From the NCBI RefSeq assembly GCF_004769555.1, contig NZ_RQFY01000004.1:62001-126000 (forward strand): a stretch of DNA of 64,000 nucleotides. The letters run 5' to 3'. Shown here piece by piece: positions 9,192 through 18,476 of the stretch. The notes under the pieces were generated by a model. It was not told where the DNA came from and made no database searches. It saw only the letters and a program-made list of their open reading frames with translations. This DNA comes from Leptospira koniambonensis. GTDB lineage: Bacteria; Spirochaetota; Leptospiria; Leptospirales; Leptospiraceae. The position numbers were made by a program, and so were the translations under genes. Within the stretch, counting starts at the first letter, position 1, and the number at the start of each line of letters is the position of its first letter.

Positions 9192-10263
9192 ACGCTCTCA
9201 CACCTTCTAATATACTTTTGGCCAATTTCACTTGATGAGTTTTATCAGCCAATACCTCTGATTCTTTATTATGGGTGAGGTAACCCATTTCGACTAGGAT
9301 TGCAGGCATCAAACTTCCCCTTAACACGGAAAAGTCAGCTTTCTTCACTCCTCTAGACAATATCTTTGGACCAAGGTTTTTTTTCATCTCGGATTCAACA
9401 CTTCTGGCAAGAAGACGGCTTCTTCTTTGGATCATAGAGGACATCATTCCGGCCTGGATCTTCCCGTAGGAGGTCCCACCTTTTTTACCCGAAATCCCAT
9501 TTTCGAATAAAGAGACTTCTCTTGCGGTTTCTGTGCTGGGTGTCTGGGATAAATAATACACTTCGAATCCATTCACGTCCGAAGAAATAGAAGCATTACA
9601 ATGCAAACTTACGAATAGAACAGATCCTCCCTTTTGGATCTCTTTATTCGCGATCTCTGACCTTCTCTCTAATTCTATAAATGAATCATTGGACCTGGTC
9701 AGGATGACCCGAACTTCTGGATATACCTTATTTAGGAATTTTTTTACGAAGCGGGCCACCTGGAGAGAAACCAACTTTTCCTGGGTTCCTTTATCTGAAG
9801 AAGTCCCCGGATCTTTTCCTCCATGTCCTGCATCCACTATGATCGCAGAAAGTTTTAATCTTTCTGCTTTAGGCAATAGATCGAATATCAGTTCGTCTTC
9901 TTTAAATTCGTAACTTACATCTCCAGGTAATAAGCGTACAAAGATCGCCTCTACCAAATCAGGAGGGAGCAAGAAGTCCTTATCTTTATAGACTACTGGT
10001 AAATTCGTTTTTTCTAAACTGCCATTGATTGCGTAAAAGGAAGCACCGATCCTAAATCGGATCTCACCGGAAGCATGTGATATAGAACCTACTAAAGTAG
10101 CAGACTCGAATTTGGATTGTAGCCCCGGGATCTTTTTATGGATCTCTTCAAAGGAAACGTATCCGTTCTTGCCGATGGTTTGTATCCTGGACTCGGCAAA
10201 AACAGGTGCGCTAAAAACTAAAAAGAATCCTAACCCCCAAAGAAGGATTTGATCCTTGTCCAA
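9172..10263 (-). CDS. N-acetylmuramoyl-L-alanine amidase
   Basis: Zn-dependent peptidoglycan amidase (Amidase_3) of 363 residues that cleaves the bond between N-acetylmuramic acid and the peptide stem in the periplasm. Signal peptide: MDKDQILLWGLGFFLVFSAPVFA. An N-terminal domain of ~110 residues precedes the catalytic domain. Zinc ligands and catalytic glutamate are visible as IIVDAGHGGKDPGT, the glutamate in GTQEK, VSLHCNAS, and AILVEMGYLTH. The gene overlaps the GerMN-like gene by 20 bases and the upstream helicase gene by 34 bases. The insert between the histidine motif and the ending (YYLSQTPSTETAREVS) is usual for AmiC-type enzymes. Likely acts in cell separation. Confidence 0.92.
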   Translation of the reverse strand: MDKDQILLWGLGFFLVFSAPVFAESRIQTIGKNGYVSFEEIHKKIPGLQSKFESATLVGSISHASGEIRFRIGASFYAINGSLEKTNLPVVYKDKDFLLPPDLVEAIFVRLLPGDVSYEFKEDELIFDLLPKAERLKLSAIIVDAGHGGKDPGTSSDKGTQEKLVSLQVARFVKKFLNKVYPEVRVILTRSNDSFIELERRSEIANKEIQKGGSVLFVSLHCNASISSDVNGFEVYYLSQTPSTETAREVSLFENGISGKKGGTSYGKIQAGMMSSMIQRRSRLLARSVESEMKKNLGPKILSRGVKKADFSVLRGSLMPAILVEMGYLTHNKESEVLADKTHQVKLAKSILEGVRAYELAKD

Positions 10264-11909
10264 ATTGATCCCTTCTTCTTATCTGAAGATCTTTTAGAAT
10301 CGTTTATATCGAATAAGTTACGCTTGCTCTTATCGTAATTCGATTTTTGCTTTTTATTCTCGTGATTTTGATGATTTGGAGAATGTTGTTTTTGGAAATC
10401 GGAACGTTGTTTTCCTTTCTTCTGGTTTTGGTTTTTCTGGTTTCTGTCTTTACGACCGCCATTGGAACCAAATACACTGTCCGCTTTTTGTAAAAACTCT
10501 TGGGCTTCTTGGATAGCAGCTTCTGGTCTTTTTTTATGACCACCGTGTTGCTGCTTGCCGCCTGATTTAGAATCTCTATTGAAATCTTTTTTGCGATCTC
10601 CAGATTCTTTGTTCCAGGTTTTTTCCCCTCTTTGATTTCCGCCGTTACCGTTACGTTGGAAATCACCCCTTTGTTTTTTAGGACCTCTGTCGCCTCTTCT
10701 TTGGTTCCTGTTTCCATTTCTTTCGACAGGAGCATTATCAAATGCATCTCCACCTACAAAAACTTGGAACTCACCAGCAGGGAATGTAAGTGCTTCTTCG
10801 TGGACTGGCAGGACATCTATCTTTTGTTTCAGATATTTTTCGATCTTCTCCAATTCAACATAATCCGATTCGGAGCAGAAGCTGATGGATTTACCAACTC
10901 TTCCTGCCCTTGCAGTTCTTCCGATCCTATGCACATAATTCTCAGTATCCTGAGGAAGATCAAAATTGAAAACTACTTCGATATTTTCTACGTCGATACC
11001 GCGGCTTGCAACATCAGTCGCGACCATAAACTTGAACTTTCCGGATTTAAAATCCCTCATCAATCTAAGTCTTTTTTTCTGGTCAAGGTCAGAAGAAATC
11101 CCCGTGATAGGAATTCCATATTTTCTGAGAGAATAGACTATTTTTGGAATATTCGCTTTAAAATTTGTGAATATAATTCCTTGTCCTTCTAATTCTTCAG
11201 CAAGAATGGAGTTCACCATATAAGGTAACTTCTCCTCTCTTCCCAAATGAACTAGTTTCTGATCTATTCTTTCTGTGATCAGCTTATCTGGATTGATCTG
11301 GATCTCAACAGGCTCGTTCATAAAACGATATGCAAGTCGCATAACTTCGACCGAGAGAGTTGCAGAAAAAAGTAAGGTTTGTTTTCTATTCTTACATTTA
11401 TGAAGAAGCCAACGTATATCGTAAATGAAACCCATGTCCAACATACGATCCGCTTCATCCAAAATGAAGAACTCGACCTTTTCTAGATCAGCGCTTCCGC
11501 TTCTTGCTAGATCGATCAATCTTCCTGGAGTTGCAACAATAAGACCGTTGAGTCCATTTAGATCTCTGTTCTGGACTTTATAATCAGTTCCACCAATGAT
11601 TGGAACAACTCGATAGTCTGTATGTTTCAGTAACTTTTCGGCTTCTTCCGAAATTTGGATCACTAACTCTCTAGTAGGAGCAAGGATCAAAGTACTGACC
11701 CCTTGTATTCCTCTTGTCAAGATGGAGTGAATGGTTGGCACCAAGAATGCCACAGTTTTACCGGTTCCTGTTTGTGCTAAACCAGTAACATCCCTACCTT
11801 CTATTCCGGGCGGGATTGCTTTTTCTTGTATAGGAGTGAGCTCAATAAATCCTGCGTCTTGGATTGCTTTTTGCAGGTTAGGCTCTAGATTTAATTCTTC
11901 GAATTTCAT
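10230..11909 (-). CDS. DEAD-box RNA helicase (RhlE-like)
   Basis: ATP-dependent RNA helicase of 559 residues. Motifs in order: Q motif (GFIELTPIQEKAIP), Walker A AQTGTGKT, PTRELV, TPGR, DEAD in FILDEADRMLDMGF, SAT in LLFSATL, then ATDVASRGIDV and HRIGRTARAGR. Residues ~400-559 are a low-complexity tail rich in G, N, Q, K and R, which in this family binds RNA and ribosome-assembly intermediates. The tail is long compared with minimal RhlE proteins. The gene overlaps the methyltransferase stop by four bases and the amidase start by 34, so it is co-transcribed with cell-wall genes, a link with no obvious functional reason. Confidence 0.93.
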   Translation of the reverse strand: MKFEELNLEPNLQKAIQDAGFIELTPIQEKAIPPGIEGRDVTGLAQTGTGKTVAFLVPTIHSILTRGIQGVSTLILAPTRELVIQISEEAEKLLKHTDYRVVPIIGGTDYKVQNRDLNGLNGLIVATPGRLIDLARSGSADLEKVEFFILDEADRMLDMGFIYDIRWLLHKCKNRKQTLLFSATLSVEVMRLAYRFMNEPVEIQINPDKLITERIDQKLVHLGREEKLPYMVNSILAEELEGQGIIFTNFKANIPKIVYSLRKYGIPITGISSDLDQKKRLRLMRDFKSGKFKFMVATDVASRGIDVENIEVVFNFDLPQDTENYVHRIGRTARAGRVGKSISFCSESDYVELEKIEKYLKQKIDVLPVHEEALTFPAGEFQVFVGGDAFDNAPVERNGNRNQRRGDRGPKKQRGDFQRNGNGGNQRGEKTWNKESGDRKKDFNRDSKSGGKQQHGGHKKRPEAAIQEAQEFLQKADSVFGSNGGRKDRNQKNQNQKKGKQRSDFQKQHSPNHQNHENKKQKSNYDKSKRNLFDINDSKRSSDKKKGSIWTRIKSFFGG

Positions 11910-12706
11910 ATTTTTTTAATCGCGATTGAGTGGAATGTGTCGGCGTAGCAGGAGAGGTTTGCGTAGCGAACAAAGAGCCGATGTGTCAGGTATTTGCCTT
12001 TCCATCCCTTATCTCTATTAGGGTGGTATGACATTGGTTTCTTATATACCGTGACGAGACCGTACATTTTCAACAGTTTTTTAAGAGAATCGGGTGAGTA
12101 ATCCCAAAAATGGTCCGACGGATGAGTACGAAACCATTCCTCAGGATTGGTTTGGAAAGAAGGTCCATTCAATGAAGGAAGACCTAAGAATAATAGCCCA
12201 CCCGGCTTTAACAATTTATTAATCCTCTCGAGAACAAGCTCCGCATTCGGAAAATGTTCTATTACAAAAAACGCACAGACCGCATCGAAAGTTTCTTTGG
12301 GAAAAATGGAATCATCCAAGAAAGAACCGGAGACAACATCCAAACCTAATTTATCTTTGGAGTATTCCGCTTCTGTGGAAGAAAGTTCCAGACCTTTAAC
12401 TTTGTATCCCTTTTTCTCCGCTTCGGATAAGAAGAAGCCAGCGGCAGATCCTATTTCGAAAAGAGTTTTACCTTTCGGATCTTGGAATGCGCTCATCATT
12501 TCTAAACGTGCCTTGGCTAAATTTCTAAGCTGAGGTTCGTCCTCGTAGTAGGTCTTTTTGTACTGATTCTTGTATTCTTCCTGAAAGTAGGAATCTTCGT
12601 AATCCCTTTCCTTTGCCAATTTATAGAAATGGACCCCCGTGCGACGGCATACCATATAGGCTTCCGGATATTCTGGGTGAGGTTCCAATTCGAGTATTGA
12701 GGACAT
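11906..12706 (-). CDS. SAM-dependent methyltransferase
   Basis: Class I methyltransferase of 266 residues. Motif I is LFEIGSAAGFFLSEA (about residue 81), the acidic end of strand 2 is VKGLELSSTEAE, motif IV is FDAVCAFFVIEHFPN, and the post-motif is LLKPGGLLFLGLPS. The N-terminal ~70 residues (CRRTGVHFYKLAKERDYEDSYF) resemble the cap seen in Methyltransf_23 members that modify sugars or lipids. The substrate is unknown. It is the first gene of the five-gene minus-strand run, and its start region is 137 bases from the divergent RidA gene. Confidence 0.85.
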   Translation of the reverse strand: MSSILELEPHPEYPEAYMVCRRTGVHFYKLAKERDYEDSYFQEEYKNQYKKTYYEDEPQLRNLAKARLEMMSAFQDPKGKTLFEIGSAAGFFLSEAEKKGYKVKGLELSSTEAEYSKDKLGLDVVSGSFLDDSIFPKETFDAVCAFFVIEHFPNAELVLERINKLLKPGGLLFLGLPSLNGPSFQTNPEEWFRTHPSDHFWDYSPDSLKKLLKMYGLVTVYKKPMSYHPNRDKGWKGKYLTHRLFVRYANLSCYADTFHSIAIKKI

Positions 12707-12843
12707 GCTTGCCTACAAGAAGCTTGTCATAAAGTCTTCCCTACGTAAAGGAAAATCCCCGGGCCTGGAACGAAATACGTGCTTGAAAAAACGAGAAACC
12801 ATCCAGGAATAGAAGAGAAACGGGAAAAGGAAGCCCTCATAGA

Positions 12844-13302
12844 ATGAGCATACTCGAAAAAATCAAATCCCTTGGGTTGGAACTCCCACCGGCACCCAAG
12901 GCGATTGCAGCTTATATACCTGCCATACAAACAGGAAATCTGGTATTCACTTCCGGCCAATTGCCTTTAAAAGATGGCAAGCTCATGCTTACAGGAACTC
13001 TGGGGGCTGGACTTTCAATTGATGATGTAAAGGCTGCCACTGAACAAGCTGCATTGAACGGACTTGCAGCAATTGCAGGAGTCATCGGAGATTTGGATAA
13101 AGTAAAGAGTATTGTAAAGATAGGAGTATTTGTTTCATCTAGCCCTGATTTTATTGAACAACATCTAGTCGCAAATCATGCATCCAATCTACTCTTAAGT
13201 ATTTTTGGAGAAGCAGGACGTCATGCACGCTTCGCAGTGGGGAATTCTTCTCTTCCATTAGGAGCTCCAGTAGAAGTAGAAATGACGGTTTCTTTAGGAT
13301 GA
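12844..13302 (+). CDS. RidA family protein
   Basis: Protein of 152 residues of the YjgF/YER057c/UK114 (Rid) family, in the longer subgroup with an N-terminal extension (MSILEKIKSLGLELPPAP). The conserved region is present: VFTSGQLPLKDGK, ATEQAALNGLAAI, and HARFAVGNSSLPLGAPVEVEM with the arginine that in RidA contacts the substrate carboxylate. RidA proteins hydrolyse reactive 2-aminoacrylate/imine intermediates; the longer subgroup is less well characterised. The stop overlaps the next ATG (ATGA), starting a run into the molybdate operon. AAAAGGAAG lies upstream of the start. Confidence 0.85.
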   Translation: MSILEKIKSLGLELPPAPKAIAAYIPAIQTGNLVFTSGQLPLKDGKLMLTGTLGAGLSIDDVKAATEQAALNGLAAIAGVIGDLDKVKSIVKIGVFVSSSPDFIEQHLVANHASNLLLSIFGEAGRHARFAVGNSSLPLGAPVEVEMTVSLG

Positions 13303-13871
13303 TCAAAAACCTTCTCAGAGATCTAAGCCTGGCATTGCCCGCAACATCTATAGTTTTAAATGGATGGAAAAGATTTCTTTCTCAACTTTTAGGAAGATTT
13401 ATAGAATTCTATTCTGAAAAAAGTGGAAAGGAAAAGTTAATCTTTGTTTTAGCATTGTTACAATTATTCTTTAGCTTAGGAAGTTGGATCAATTATTCCA
13501 TCAATTTAGGCGTAGAATCCCAGCAAGATCTGATTTCTAAACTAGGTAGCTTTTTCGGAATAGAACCAAATCGAAGTGGCTTAGAAGAAGTGAATGTAAG
13601 AACTGCGGCTAATATATTTTTCATCATCCCTTGCTTTTTGACATTCTTCTTTGGTGGTTTCTGGAGAAGTGAATGGGTAGGAAAAACAATTGTTATCCTG
13701 CAAGGATTTTCAGGTGGATTATTATTCTTAGGGATCTTATTGCCGGATGTATTCTTTGTAAGTTTTATTAGAGACCAGGACTATTATTATAATTTTAACT
13801 TTTATGCGTTTTGTTCTTTTTGGGCATTAACAACAATTTCTTCCCTAACATTATGGAATTCTAAAATTTAA
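13299..13871 (+). CDS. Four-helix membrane protein of unknown function in mod operon
   Basis: Protein of 190 residues with about four hydrophobic helices (LIFVLALLQLFFSLGSWINY; IFFIIPCFLTFFFGGFW; IVILQGFSGGLLFLGILLP; FYAFCSFWALTTISSLTLW) and an amphipathic N-terminus. No family recognised. It starts within the RidA stop codon (ATGA) and its TAA is followed at once by the GTG/ATG of modB, so it is locked between a RidA protein and a molybdate permease. Its job there is not known. Confidence 0.6.
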   Translation: MIKNLLRDLSLALPATSIVLNGWKRFLSQLLGRFIEFYSEKSGKEKLIFVLALLQLFFSLGSWINYSINLGVESQQDLISKLGSFFGIEPNRSGLEEVNVRTAANIFFIIPCFLTFFFGGFWRSEWVGKTIVILQGFSGGLLFLGILLPDVFFVSFIRDQDYYYNFNFYAFCSFWALTTISSLTLWNSKI

Positions 13872-14561
13872 GTGAATCTGATGGATACTTTCGACTGGGA
13901 TTCCATCAGACATCCTTTATTTCTTACACTTAAGGTAACATTTTTTTCTACATTCTTGGCTGCATTACTCGGAATATTTTTCGCGTATTGGATGTCCAAG
14001 CTTAGATTTTTTGGAAGAGCATTTGCAGATGCAATATTGACCTTACCAATGGTCCTTCCACCGACAGTTCTCGGATATTACCTATTGGTGGTATTCGGCA
14101 AAAAAGGAATACTTGGACATCTTCTCCTAGAACAATTCCAATATTCTATATTATTTAATTTGCATGGAGCAGTTTTAGCATCTACAATCGTTTCTTTTCC
14201 TTTAGTATATAGATCTGCGAAAGCGGCCTTCGAAGATCTGGATCCAGAATACGAAGAAATTGCACTCACTTTGGGAAAATCAAAATGGGAAACTTTTTTA
14301 ACTGTAATACTTCCACTTTCCTGGAGAGGAATTTTAGCAGGAGCTATGATGGCTTACGCAAGAGGAATGGGAGAATTCGGAGCCACATTAATGATCGCAG
14401 GAAATATTCCCGAAAAAACACAAACGATCGCACTTGCAATTTATGATTCTGTTCAATCTGGAAAAGATGAATTTTCTTTGGTCCTAGTATTTGTAGCATC
14501 TATTACTTGTGTATTGGTATTGACAGTTTCTGGGATCTTACTTAAAAAATCTCATTGGTAA
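13872..14561 (+). CDS. modB: Molybdate ABC transporter permease
   Basis: Inner-membrane permease of 229 residues with about five or six helices. The EAA loop is EEIALTLGKSKWETFLTVILPLSWRGI, and the fold start is LTLKVTFFSTFLAALLGIFFAYW with the ModB-typical LTLPMVLPPTVLGYYLLVVFG and GEFGATLMIAGNIP. Together with modA and modC it imports molybdate for molybdenum cofactor enzymes. GTG at 13872 directly follows the previous stop; ATG at 13881 is an alternative, and neither has a strong ribosome-binding site, so coupling to the upstream gene is likely. Gene order is B-A-C rather than the common A-B-C. Confidence 0.9.
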   Translation: MNLMDTFDWDSIRHPLFLTLKVTFFSTFLAALLGIFFAYWMSKLRFFGRAFADAILTLPMVLPPTVLGYYLLVVFGKKGILGHLLLEQFQYSILFNLHGAVLASTIVSFPLVYRSAKAAFEDLDPEYEEIALTLGKSKWETFLTVILPLSWRGILAGAMMAYARGMGEFGATLMIAGNIPEKTQTIALAIYDSVQSGKDEFSLVLVFVASITCVLVLTVSGILLKKSHW

Positions 14562-14577
14562 GGATATTAGGACACGA

Positions 14578-15342
14578 ATGATCAAAAGATTATATATATT
14601 ACTCCCAGTTTTACTTCTACTCATCCAATCCCCTTCTTATTCACAAGAGAAGGAAAAAGAGATCACAATCTCAGCGGCATCTAGCTTAACCGATGTATTG
14701 AAAGAACTCGGAACAACATTCAAACAAAAGACAGGTATCAAAGCGGTATTCAATTTCGGATCTTCCGGAAGTTTATACCAACAAATAGAAAAAGGCGCTC
14801 CAGTAGATGTTTTCATCTCTGCCGATCAGGATATCGTAGATAAAGGGATCAAAGCAGAAGTTTTGGAATCTTCTACAAAGACGATCTTACTCAAAAATAC
14901 CTTAGTCCTCATTCAGCCTAAAACTAGCGAACTCAAGATCAAAAAATTAGAAGACCTACAATTACCTGAGATCAAAAAGATTGCGATCGGAAATCCAAGT
15001 TCAGTTCCCGCAGGAAAATACGCAGAAGAAGCTCTAACCAAAAGTAATCTTAATGTTTCCTTAAAAGAAAAGTTTATCCCTGCAGAAAACGTAAGACAGG
15101 TTTTGGATTATGTTGGAAGAGAAGAAGTAGAAGCTGGATTTGTATACGTCACAGATGCAGCAATCGCAGAATCTAAAGTTAAGATCGCACTCATTCTAAG
15201 CGGGCACAAACCGATTTTATACCCAGGAATTTTAGTAACTGGAACCAAAAATTCAGAAGAAGCAAAATCCTTCTTAGATTTTTTAAAAAAATCTCCGGAA
15301 GCAAAAGAAGCTTTTCTAAAATATAAGTTTATACTTCCTTAA
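14578..15342 (+). CDS. modA: Molybdate ABC transporter substrate-binding protein
   Basis: Periplasmic binding protein of 254 residues with signal peptide MIKRLYILLPVLLLLIQSPSYS. The ModA signature is clear: TISAASSLTDVLKELG at the mature N-terminus, FNFGSSGSLYQQIEKGAPVDVFISAD, IAIGNPSSVPAGKYAEEAL and AGFVYVTDA. The serines in AASS and SSGS are the oxyanion-binding positions. It lies between modB and modC; its stop shares a base with the modC ATG (TAATG). AGGA is placed eight bases before the ATG. Confidence 0.92.
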   Translation: MIKRLYILLPVLLLLIQSPSYSQEKEKEITISAASSLTDVLKELGTTFKQKTGIKAVFNFGSSGSLYQQIEKGAPVDVFISADQDIVDKGIKAEVLESSTKTILLKNTLVLIQPKTSELKIKKLEDLQLPEIKKIAIGNPSSVPAGKYAEEALTKSNLNVSLKEKFIPAENVRQVLDYVGREEVEAGFVYVTDAAIAESKVKIALILSGHKPILYPGILVTGTKNSEEAKSFLDFLKKSPEAKEAFLKYKFILP

Positions 15343-16013
15343 TGTCTTTAACCGTAGATATCCGAAAAAAACTCTCCGATGGAAATCGAAAATTCGAGCT
15401 GGATGTTCAGTTCGAATTTTCTGGAGAATTTCAGGTATTATACGGTCCGTCTGGCGCAGGAAAAAGTCTCACCTTAAGAGCATTAGCCGGTCTTTTAAAA
15501 CCAGATTCTGGAAAAATATCTTTTGCAAACACTGTCTATTTTGACTCTTCTTCCAAAAAATATATTCCTCCTCAAAAGAGAAATCTAGGCTATGTTCCTC
15601 AAAGTTATGGGTTATTCCCTCATCTCACTGTCAGAAAAAATATCGAATTCGGATTAAACAAATTCTTTCGCATTACTAGTCAAAAAGACAAAGAAACAGT
15701 TTCTTATCTGATGAACTTATTCGAGATACAGGAAACTTCTGAAAGTTATCCAAAACATCTTTCAGGCGGGCAAAAACAAAGAGCGGCGATCGCAAGAGCA
15801 CTTGCAAGAGATCCTAAAATTTTACTTTTAGATGAACCGTTTGCAGCACTTCATACGGATCTAAGACAGAAGATGAGAGAAGAATTAAAAAGTTTAAGGA
15901 AGAAGATCAGTATGCCAATTCTTCTGATCTCACATGATCCCAAAGACCTAGAATATTTTGGGACTTCTGCTCTTTATATGGAAGATGGTAAAATAATCAG
16001 CAAACGTTCTTAA
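15342..16013 (+). CDS. modC: Molybdate ABC transporter ATP-binding protein, short form
   Basis: ABC ATPase of 223 residues. Walker [10 protein letters not shown]-loop [14 protein letters not shown], signature [16 protein letters not shown], Walker [13 protein letters not shown]-loop LISHDP. It stops right after the ATPase domain ([11 protein letters not shown]), so it lacks the C-terminal Mop/TOBE domain with which longer ModC proteins sense molybdate. Feedback inhibition by that route is therefore absent. It ends in a four-base overlap with the convergent DUF59 gene. Confidence 0.9.
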   Translation: MSLTVDIRKKLSDGNRKFELDVQFEFSGEFQVLYGPSGAGKSLTLRALAGLLKPDSGKISFANTVYFDSSSKKYIPPQKRNLGYVPQSYGLFPHLTVRKNIEFGLNKFFRITSQKDKETVSYLMNLFEIQETSESYPKHLSGGQKQRAAIARALARDPKILLLDEPFAALHTDLRQKMREELKSLRKKISMPILLISHDPKDLEYFGTSALYMEDGKIISKRS

Positions 16014-16342
16014 TAATCGAAAATCCCAAGATCCATTTTAGCTTCTTCAGAAGCCATTGCGCGAGGATCCCATTTAGGAGTCCAAACTACTTCCACATCT
16101 ACAGAGTTGATACCCTCTACTCTAAGAGCATTATCTTGGATGTCCTTTTTCATTTGAGGGCCGGCGGGACAAGCCATAGAAGTATAAGTCATTTCGATCC
16201 TGGCCTTATCACCTTCTACCTGGATCTTATAGATCAGACCTAACTCCGCCACGGAGATCCCTATCTCTGGATCTTCTACCCTATGGATCTCAGCGTAGAC
16301 CCTTTTTTCGATCTCTTGAGTTGGTTGTTCTAATAATTGCAT
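16010..16342 (-). CDS. SufT-like DUF59 metal-sulfur cluster assembly factor
   Basis: Protein of 110 residues of the MIP18/PaaD/DUF59 family. Conserved features: [34 protein letters not shown] with the family cysteine, and [23 protein letters not shown]. Members help mature iron-sulfur proteins, often from SUF operons. Here it sits about 3 kb downstream of the SUF operon on the same strand, separated by the toxin-antitoxin pair, an AraC/GyrI regulator and chrA. This may reflect an interrupted SUF locus. It converges with modC. Confidence 0.85.
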   Translation of the reverse strand: MQLLEQPTQEIEKRVYAEIHRVEDPEIGISVAELGLIYKIQVEGDKARIEMTYTSMACPAGPQMKKDIQDNALRVEGINSVDVEVVWTPKWDPRAMASEEAKMDLGIFDY

Positions 16343-16407
16343 CTAACAATTAGTCTATCCAGACAGCGGCTTCGTGTAAAGAATTTTAAGGCTTCTATTG
16401 TTTTTCA

Positions 16408-17562
16408 TCAGAACGGTTTTAAGAATGGGGCGATTAATCCAATGATCAATACCAACCAATTCGGAACTTTCAGAAAAACCATCATAGAAAACAATCCGCC
16501 AAATACGAATAGATCGTAAACAGAATATACAGAAGAAGTGAATACAGGAGTGCAGAATGCGGACAATAAAATTCCCAAAGCAGAAAACTGGATCGCATCA
16601 ATCACTGTTCTCATTTTTGGATAATTTCGGATCTCTTCCCAAAGAGGAAAAAATCCAAATACCAAGAGAAAGGATGGAAAAAATACAAATAAAGTAGATA
16701 AGACCGCTCCACCTGGACCTGAGATCATATAGCCTAAATAAGAAGCGAATGTAAACAAAGGACCGGGCATCGCTTGAGCTGCCCCATATCCTGCTAAAAA
16801 CTCTTCCTTTCCGATCCAACCTTGTCTTATCACTTCATTTTCTAATAAAGGAAGAACAACATGTCCTCCACCAAATACTAATGCACCCGATCTATAAAAT
16901 GAATCAGAGATCGCAAAAGATAAAATCCCAGAGAATGATCTTAATAAAGGTAATATTAAAAGAAGAAAAAAGAAAGATCCTAAGGACCAGAATGCGATCT
17001 TTTTAGGAATGGAGAAGGAAACAGAAACATTAGGAAGATCAGACTCTTCTTTAAATAGAAAAAATCCAATACTTGCTCCGATCAAAATTACAATCAGCTG
17101 AGTAAATGCCCCCGAAAATACTAGTGCAATAATTGCAGAGCCAATGACCATATAGATCTTATAAGGATGGTTTTTGGAATTTTTCCACATGGTCAAAATT
17201 GCATGAGCCACAACTGCAGCAGCGACTAATTTTAAACCGTGGATCCATTTCAGATTTGGAACTATATTCGATTTTAATAAAATTCCAAAACCAACCATCA
17301 GTATTATAGAAGGAAGTGTAAATCCAATCCAGGCTATACATCCAGCTTTCCAACCGGATCGAAGAGTTCCGATACAGATCCCCAATTGGCTGCTTGCAGG
17401 ACCAGGAAGAAATTGGCAGACCGCCAATAATTCTTTATAAACTTCTTCAGTGATCCATTTTTTGCGAATTACAAATTCTTGATAGAAATATGCTAAATGT
17501 GCAGTGGGCCCACCGAAAGAGATCAAACCTAGTTTTAAAAAAGTGAAGAAGACTTCTTTCAT
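16408..17562 (-). CDS. chrA: Chromate transporter ChrA
   Basis: Two-domain CHR-family membrane protein of 384 residues with ~10-12 hydrophobic helices. The N-terminal half carries the signature LKLGLISFGGPTAHLAYF, ELLAVCQFLPGPASSQLG and GWKAGCIAWIGFTLPS. The second half repeats it as GALVFGGGHVVLPLLE, GYGAAQAMPGPLFTFASYLG. ChrA exports chromate by proton antiport in characterised bacteria; related proteins may move other anions. It lies 54 bases after the AraC/GyrI regulator on the same strand. Confidence 0.9.
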   Translation of the reverse strand: MKEVFFTFLKLGLISFGGPTAHLAYFYQEFVIRKKWITEEVYKELLAVCQFLPGPASSQLGICIGTLRSGWKAGCIAWIGFTLPSIILMVGFGILLKSNIVPNLKWIHGLKLVAAAVVAHAILTMWKNSKNHPYKIYMVIGSAIIALVFSGAFTQLIVILIGASIGFFLFKEESDLPNVSVSFSIPKKIAFWSLGSFFFLLLILPLLRSFSGILSFAISDSFYRSGALVFGGGHVVLPLLENEVIRQGWIGKEEFLAGYGAAQAMPGPLFTFASYLGYMISGPGGAVLSTLFVFFPSFLLVFGFFPLWEEIRNYPKMRTVIDAIQFSALGILLSAFCTPVFTSSVYSVYDLFVFGGLFSMMVFLKVPNWLVLIIGLIAPFLKPF

Positions 17563-17616
17563 TCAAAAAAACTATTTAGGCCCTGCGTGTCGACTCCGCA
17601 AGACCTTTTGAAAAAT

Positions 17617-18447
17617 TTAATCCTCTACTGGGATCCAAATTTCCAATCCGCCCATCCCTGTGATTGGATTGAATTCTTTGCCATATCTTTCTAAGTTCGC
17701 ACCTTCGAATGGTTTTACCCCTGAATCAGGAAACCATTTACCTGCTGCTGCAAATGTTGCTCTGATCCCAGCGATATGGCCCTTATGAGTAAACACAGCA
17801 TATTTCTGTGTAGGGATCTTTAATACCTGAAACTCTTTAGGTAAACCGGAAGAATTGGAAACTTCTACACCACACATATAATCGAAGTTACCTTCTGCAT
17901 CGAAATTATAACAAACTCCGTATGCAGCATCTCCAACTTGAGAAGGAATGTTTCCAAGATATGCTCCAAAACTTTGCCATTGGTTTGGAATTCCTGCAGG
18001 CATTTGGCAATCGTAATGTTCTACAGTGCCTGCAAAAAGTCTAGGTGGGATAGTTTCGAATCTGGGTGGATCGATTTTAGGAATTGGTTCAGCGTTCAAG
18101 GTGATAGCCTCCACTAAGTTCACATTACCAAGATGACCCTGGGACTTAAGTTGTTCTGGAGTGATCGAAAACTGATCTCTAAAAGCTCTTGTAAATGCCT
18201 CGTGAGATCCGTAACCAATATCCAAAGCGAGATCTAAAATATTGGAGCTTTTTTCTACCAATATCTTTGCAGCCTCACTTAAACGTCGTCCTCTTAGATA
18301 TCTCATCAAAGAAATTCCCATAGTTAAAGAGAAAGTTCGTGTCAGATGAAAGGGAGAAACCCCTGCATTCTTTGCGACATCTTCTAAAGAAATATCTTCT
18401 TTAGAATGACCTTCTATAAACCAGAGAGCTTTTTGAACGAAATCCAT
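17617..18447 (-). CDS. AraC family regulator with GyrI-like effector domain
   Basis: Protein of 276 residues in the reversed AraC order: the DNA-binding domain comes first (ISLEDVAKNAGVSPFHLTRTFSL, then ILDLALDIGYGSHEAFTRAFRDQF). Residues ~120-276 are a GyrI-like small-molecule-binding domain (PPRLFAGTVEHYDCQ, YFGVCYNF-like region, YAVFTHKGHIAGI, ending GGLEIWIPVED). This Rob/SoxS-like architecture typically senses hydrophobic compounds and activates efflux or detoxification genes. The gene is placed just upstream of chrA on the same strand. Confidence 0.88.
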   Translation of the reverse strand: MDFVQKALWFIEGHSKEDISLEDVAKNAGVSPFHLTRTFSLTMGISLMRYLRGRRLSEAAKILVEKSSNILDLALDIGYGSHEAFTRAFRDQFSITPEQLKSQGHLGNVNLVEAITLNAEPIPKIDPPRFETIPPRLFAGTVEHYDCQMPAGIPNQWQSFGAYLGNIPSQVGDAAYGVCYNFDAEGNFDYMCGVEVSNSSGLPKEFQVLKIPTQKYAVFTHKGHIAGIRATFAAAGKWFPDSGVKPFEGANLERYGKEFNPITGMGGLEIWIPVED

Positions 18448-18476
18448 TACAGTCCTTGGTACTGTTTCTAAGTATC

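Noticed and set aside
10304..11192. Long reading frames on both strands within the helicase tail
   Set aside because: They are other frames of the low-complexity RNA-binding tail and show no domain or start signals.
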